Below are positions 63,448 through 64,000 of a stretch of 64,000 nt of DNA, piece after piece. The position numbers and the translations under genes are program-made. The notes beneath the pieces are model-generated. The model saw only the letters and a list, made by a program, of their open reading frames with translations, searched no databases and was not told the DNA's origin. Position 1 is the first letter of the stretch. Each line of letters opens with the position of its first letter. This DNA is from JAAYJT01 sp964419945 (GTDB lineage: Bacteria > Bacteroidota > Bacteroidia > Bacteroidales > JAAYJT01): contig CAYQRU010000003.1 in assembly GCA_964419945.1 (NCBI GenBank), positions 19,630 to 83,629 of the forward strand, written 5' to 3'.

Positions 63448-64000
63448 ATGAAAAGAACCAGTTTTATATTAATTCCGGTAGCATTGATGGCTATGCTAAA
63501 CTCTTGCGCTCCGATTTATAAATGTGGAGACCCGGTTCCCGGTAAAAAGTTAGGAGGCAAAAGGCTTCAGGCCGTTGTCGATGAAAGGGATCTTTTATGT
63601 ACCAACCTGGCTAAAGCAGAAAAAGAAAATGCGGATTTAAACAGCAACCTGAGTGTTTTATCTGCTGAAAAAAACCAACTGACCCAAAACTTGCAGGATT
63701 TGAACAACACCTATTCAGAATTGGTTCAGAGCAATAATGAATTAAGGCTTAAATATAAAAACCTGACCGATGAGAGCCTTTCGCAAGCCGAGCAGTATAA
63801 CCAGACACTTCAGATGAAATCAGAAGAACTAAGCAGTAAAGAAAAATTGCTCCTGGAACGTGAACGCTCTCTCCGGGAAATGCAGCAAGTGATTGCACGT
63901 CAGGATTCAATAACAAAACGTCTGAACGGAATTTTACGAAATGCATTGCTTGGCTTTAATGCAGATGAACTATCTGTTGAAATCAAAAACGGCAAAGTTT
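63448..64000 (+). CDS. Coiled-coil lipoprotein, likely OmpA family (3' end beyond window)
   Basis: The frame is open from the ATG at 63448 to the window end, about 184 residues. A lipobox is seen (LNSCAP, Cys20), then a long coiled coil (about residues 45-160) rich in Gln/Glu/Asn/Leu heptads (LAKAEKENADLNSNLSVL, EKNQLTQNLQDLNN). The last visible residues (NGILRNALLGFNADELSVEIKNGKV) match the start of an OmpA-like/MotB domain in Bacteroidota relatives. So it is probably an outer-membrane lipoprotein with a peptidoglycan-binding C-terminus; the domain itself is not in the window. Confidence 0.65.
   Translation, partial: MKRTSFILIPVALMAMLNSCAPIYKCGDPVPGKKLGGKRLQAVVDERDLLCTNLAKAEKENADLNSNLSVLSAEKNQLTQNLQDLNNTYSELVQSNNELRLKYKNLTDESLSQAEQYNQTLQMKSEELSSKEKLLLERERSLREMQQVIARQDSITKRLNGILRNALLGFNADELSVEIKNGKV

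Noticed and set aside
1..64000. CRISPR arrays, prophage or insertion sequences
   Set aside because: No regularly spaced repeats, transposase motifs or phage structural genes were noticed in either strand by eye.

Overview
This window reads as a chromosomal segment of a Bacteroidota (Bacteroidetes) bacterium, probably in the Bacteroidales/Marinilabiliales sphere. The evidence is: several upstream regions carry the Bacteroidota sigma-factor -7 element TAnnTTTG; genes lack strong Shine-Dalgarno sites; and families typical of this phylum are present (Bacteroidota-type LptD, DUF4270 lipoprotein beside a short GlgA-like protein, DUF4833, DUF6695, PPi-type phosphofructokinase, SDR-type threonine dehydrogenase). 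No phage, insertion sequence or CRISPR array was seen. Most of the window is ordinary core genome, with several patches of decaying genes.

Layout. 0-2.8 kb: 3' part of lptD, then convergent hemD. 2.9-6.7 kb: a tightly packed four-gene minus-strand operon (lysine 2,3-aminomutase-like radical SAM enzyme, two D-Ala-D-Ala-ligase-like ATP-grasp enzymes, GNAT acetyltransferase) that looks like a small unassigned biosynthetic pathway built on a beta-amino acid. 7-10.3 kb: secreted cyclophilin, pheS, gdhA. 10.4-10.9 kb: a C-terminal remnant of metK. 11.4-16.8 kb: a second compact minus-strand operon: cysteine dioxygenase, rhodanese-thioredoxin lipoprotein, a GAD/CSAD-type PLP decarboxylase, a DUF6695-like protein and an M28 peptidase. 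The first and third genes together would give hypotaurine from cysteine. 16.9-20.1 kb: small envelope/periplasmic proteins and an Omp85-like barrel. 20.3-22.7 kb: a decaying accessory patch (nucleotidyltransferase remnant, frameshifted AhpD-like gene) beside an ECF sigma/anti-sigma pair.

22.7-31.6 kb: ATP-grasp-like orphan, PPi-type PFK, D-2-hydroxyacid dehydrogenase, an RND/MMPL exporter, rfbA, a polyprenyl diphosphate synthase and an exported 1-Cys-type peroxiredoxin. 31.6-33.3 kb: about 1.7 kb with no intact gene. 33.4-34.7 kb: pyrH-frr. 34.7-40 kb: SPASM radical SAM protein, AI-2E family permease and a giant peptidase/TolB-propeller/beta-barrel protein. 40.2-43 kb: yceD-rpmF-plsX-fabH lipid/ribosome operon. 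43-47.5 kb: PHP phosphatase-trhP, pth, rplY, prs. 47.7-51.4 kb: tRNA-Leu(CAA), S41 protease, glmS. 51.5-53.7 kb: DUF4270 lipoprotein and a catalytic-half glycogen synthase. 53.9-57.2 kb: a 1,077-residue single-chain fusion of an HcnA/HcnB/HcnC-like amino-acid dehydrogenase. 57.4-58.9 kb: tandem cytosolic and exported superoxide dismutases. 59.3-63.1 kb: MltF-type lytic transglycosylase and a threonine dehydrogenase/alpha-oxoamine synthase pair. 63.4 kb to end: the start of a coiled-coil lipoprotein.

The strongest leads are the KamA/ATP-grasp/GNAT operon, the cysteine dioxygenase operon, the HcnABC-like fusion, and the alpha-oxoamine synthase whose acyl/amino substrates are ambiguous (glycine, or cysteate for sulfonolipids). 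All functional statements rest on motif reading by eye; no database search was run.
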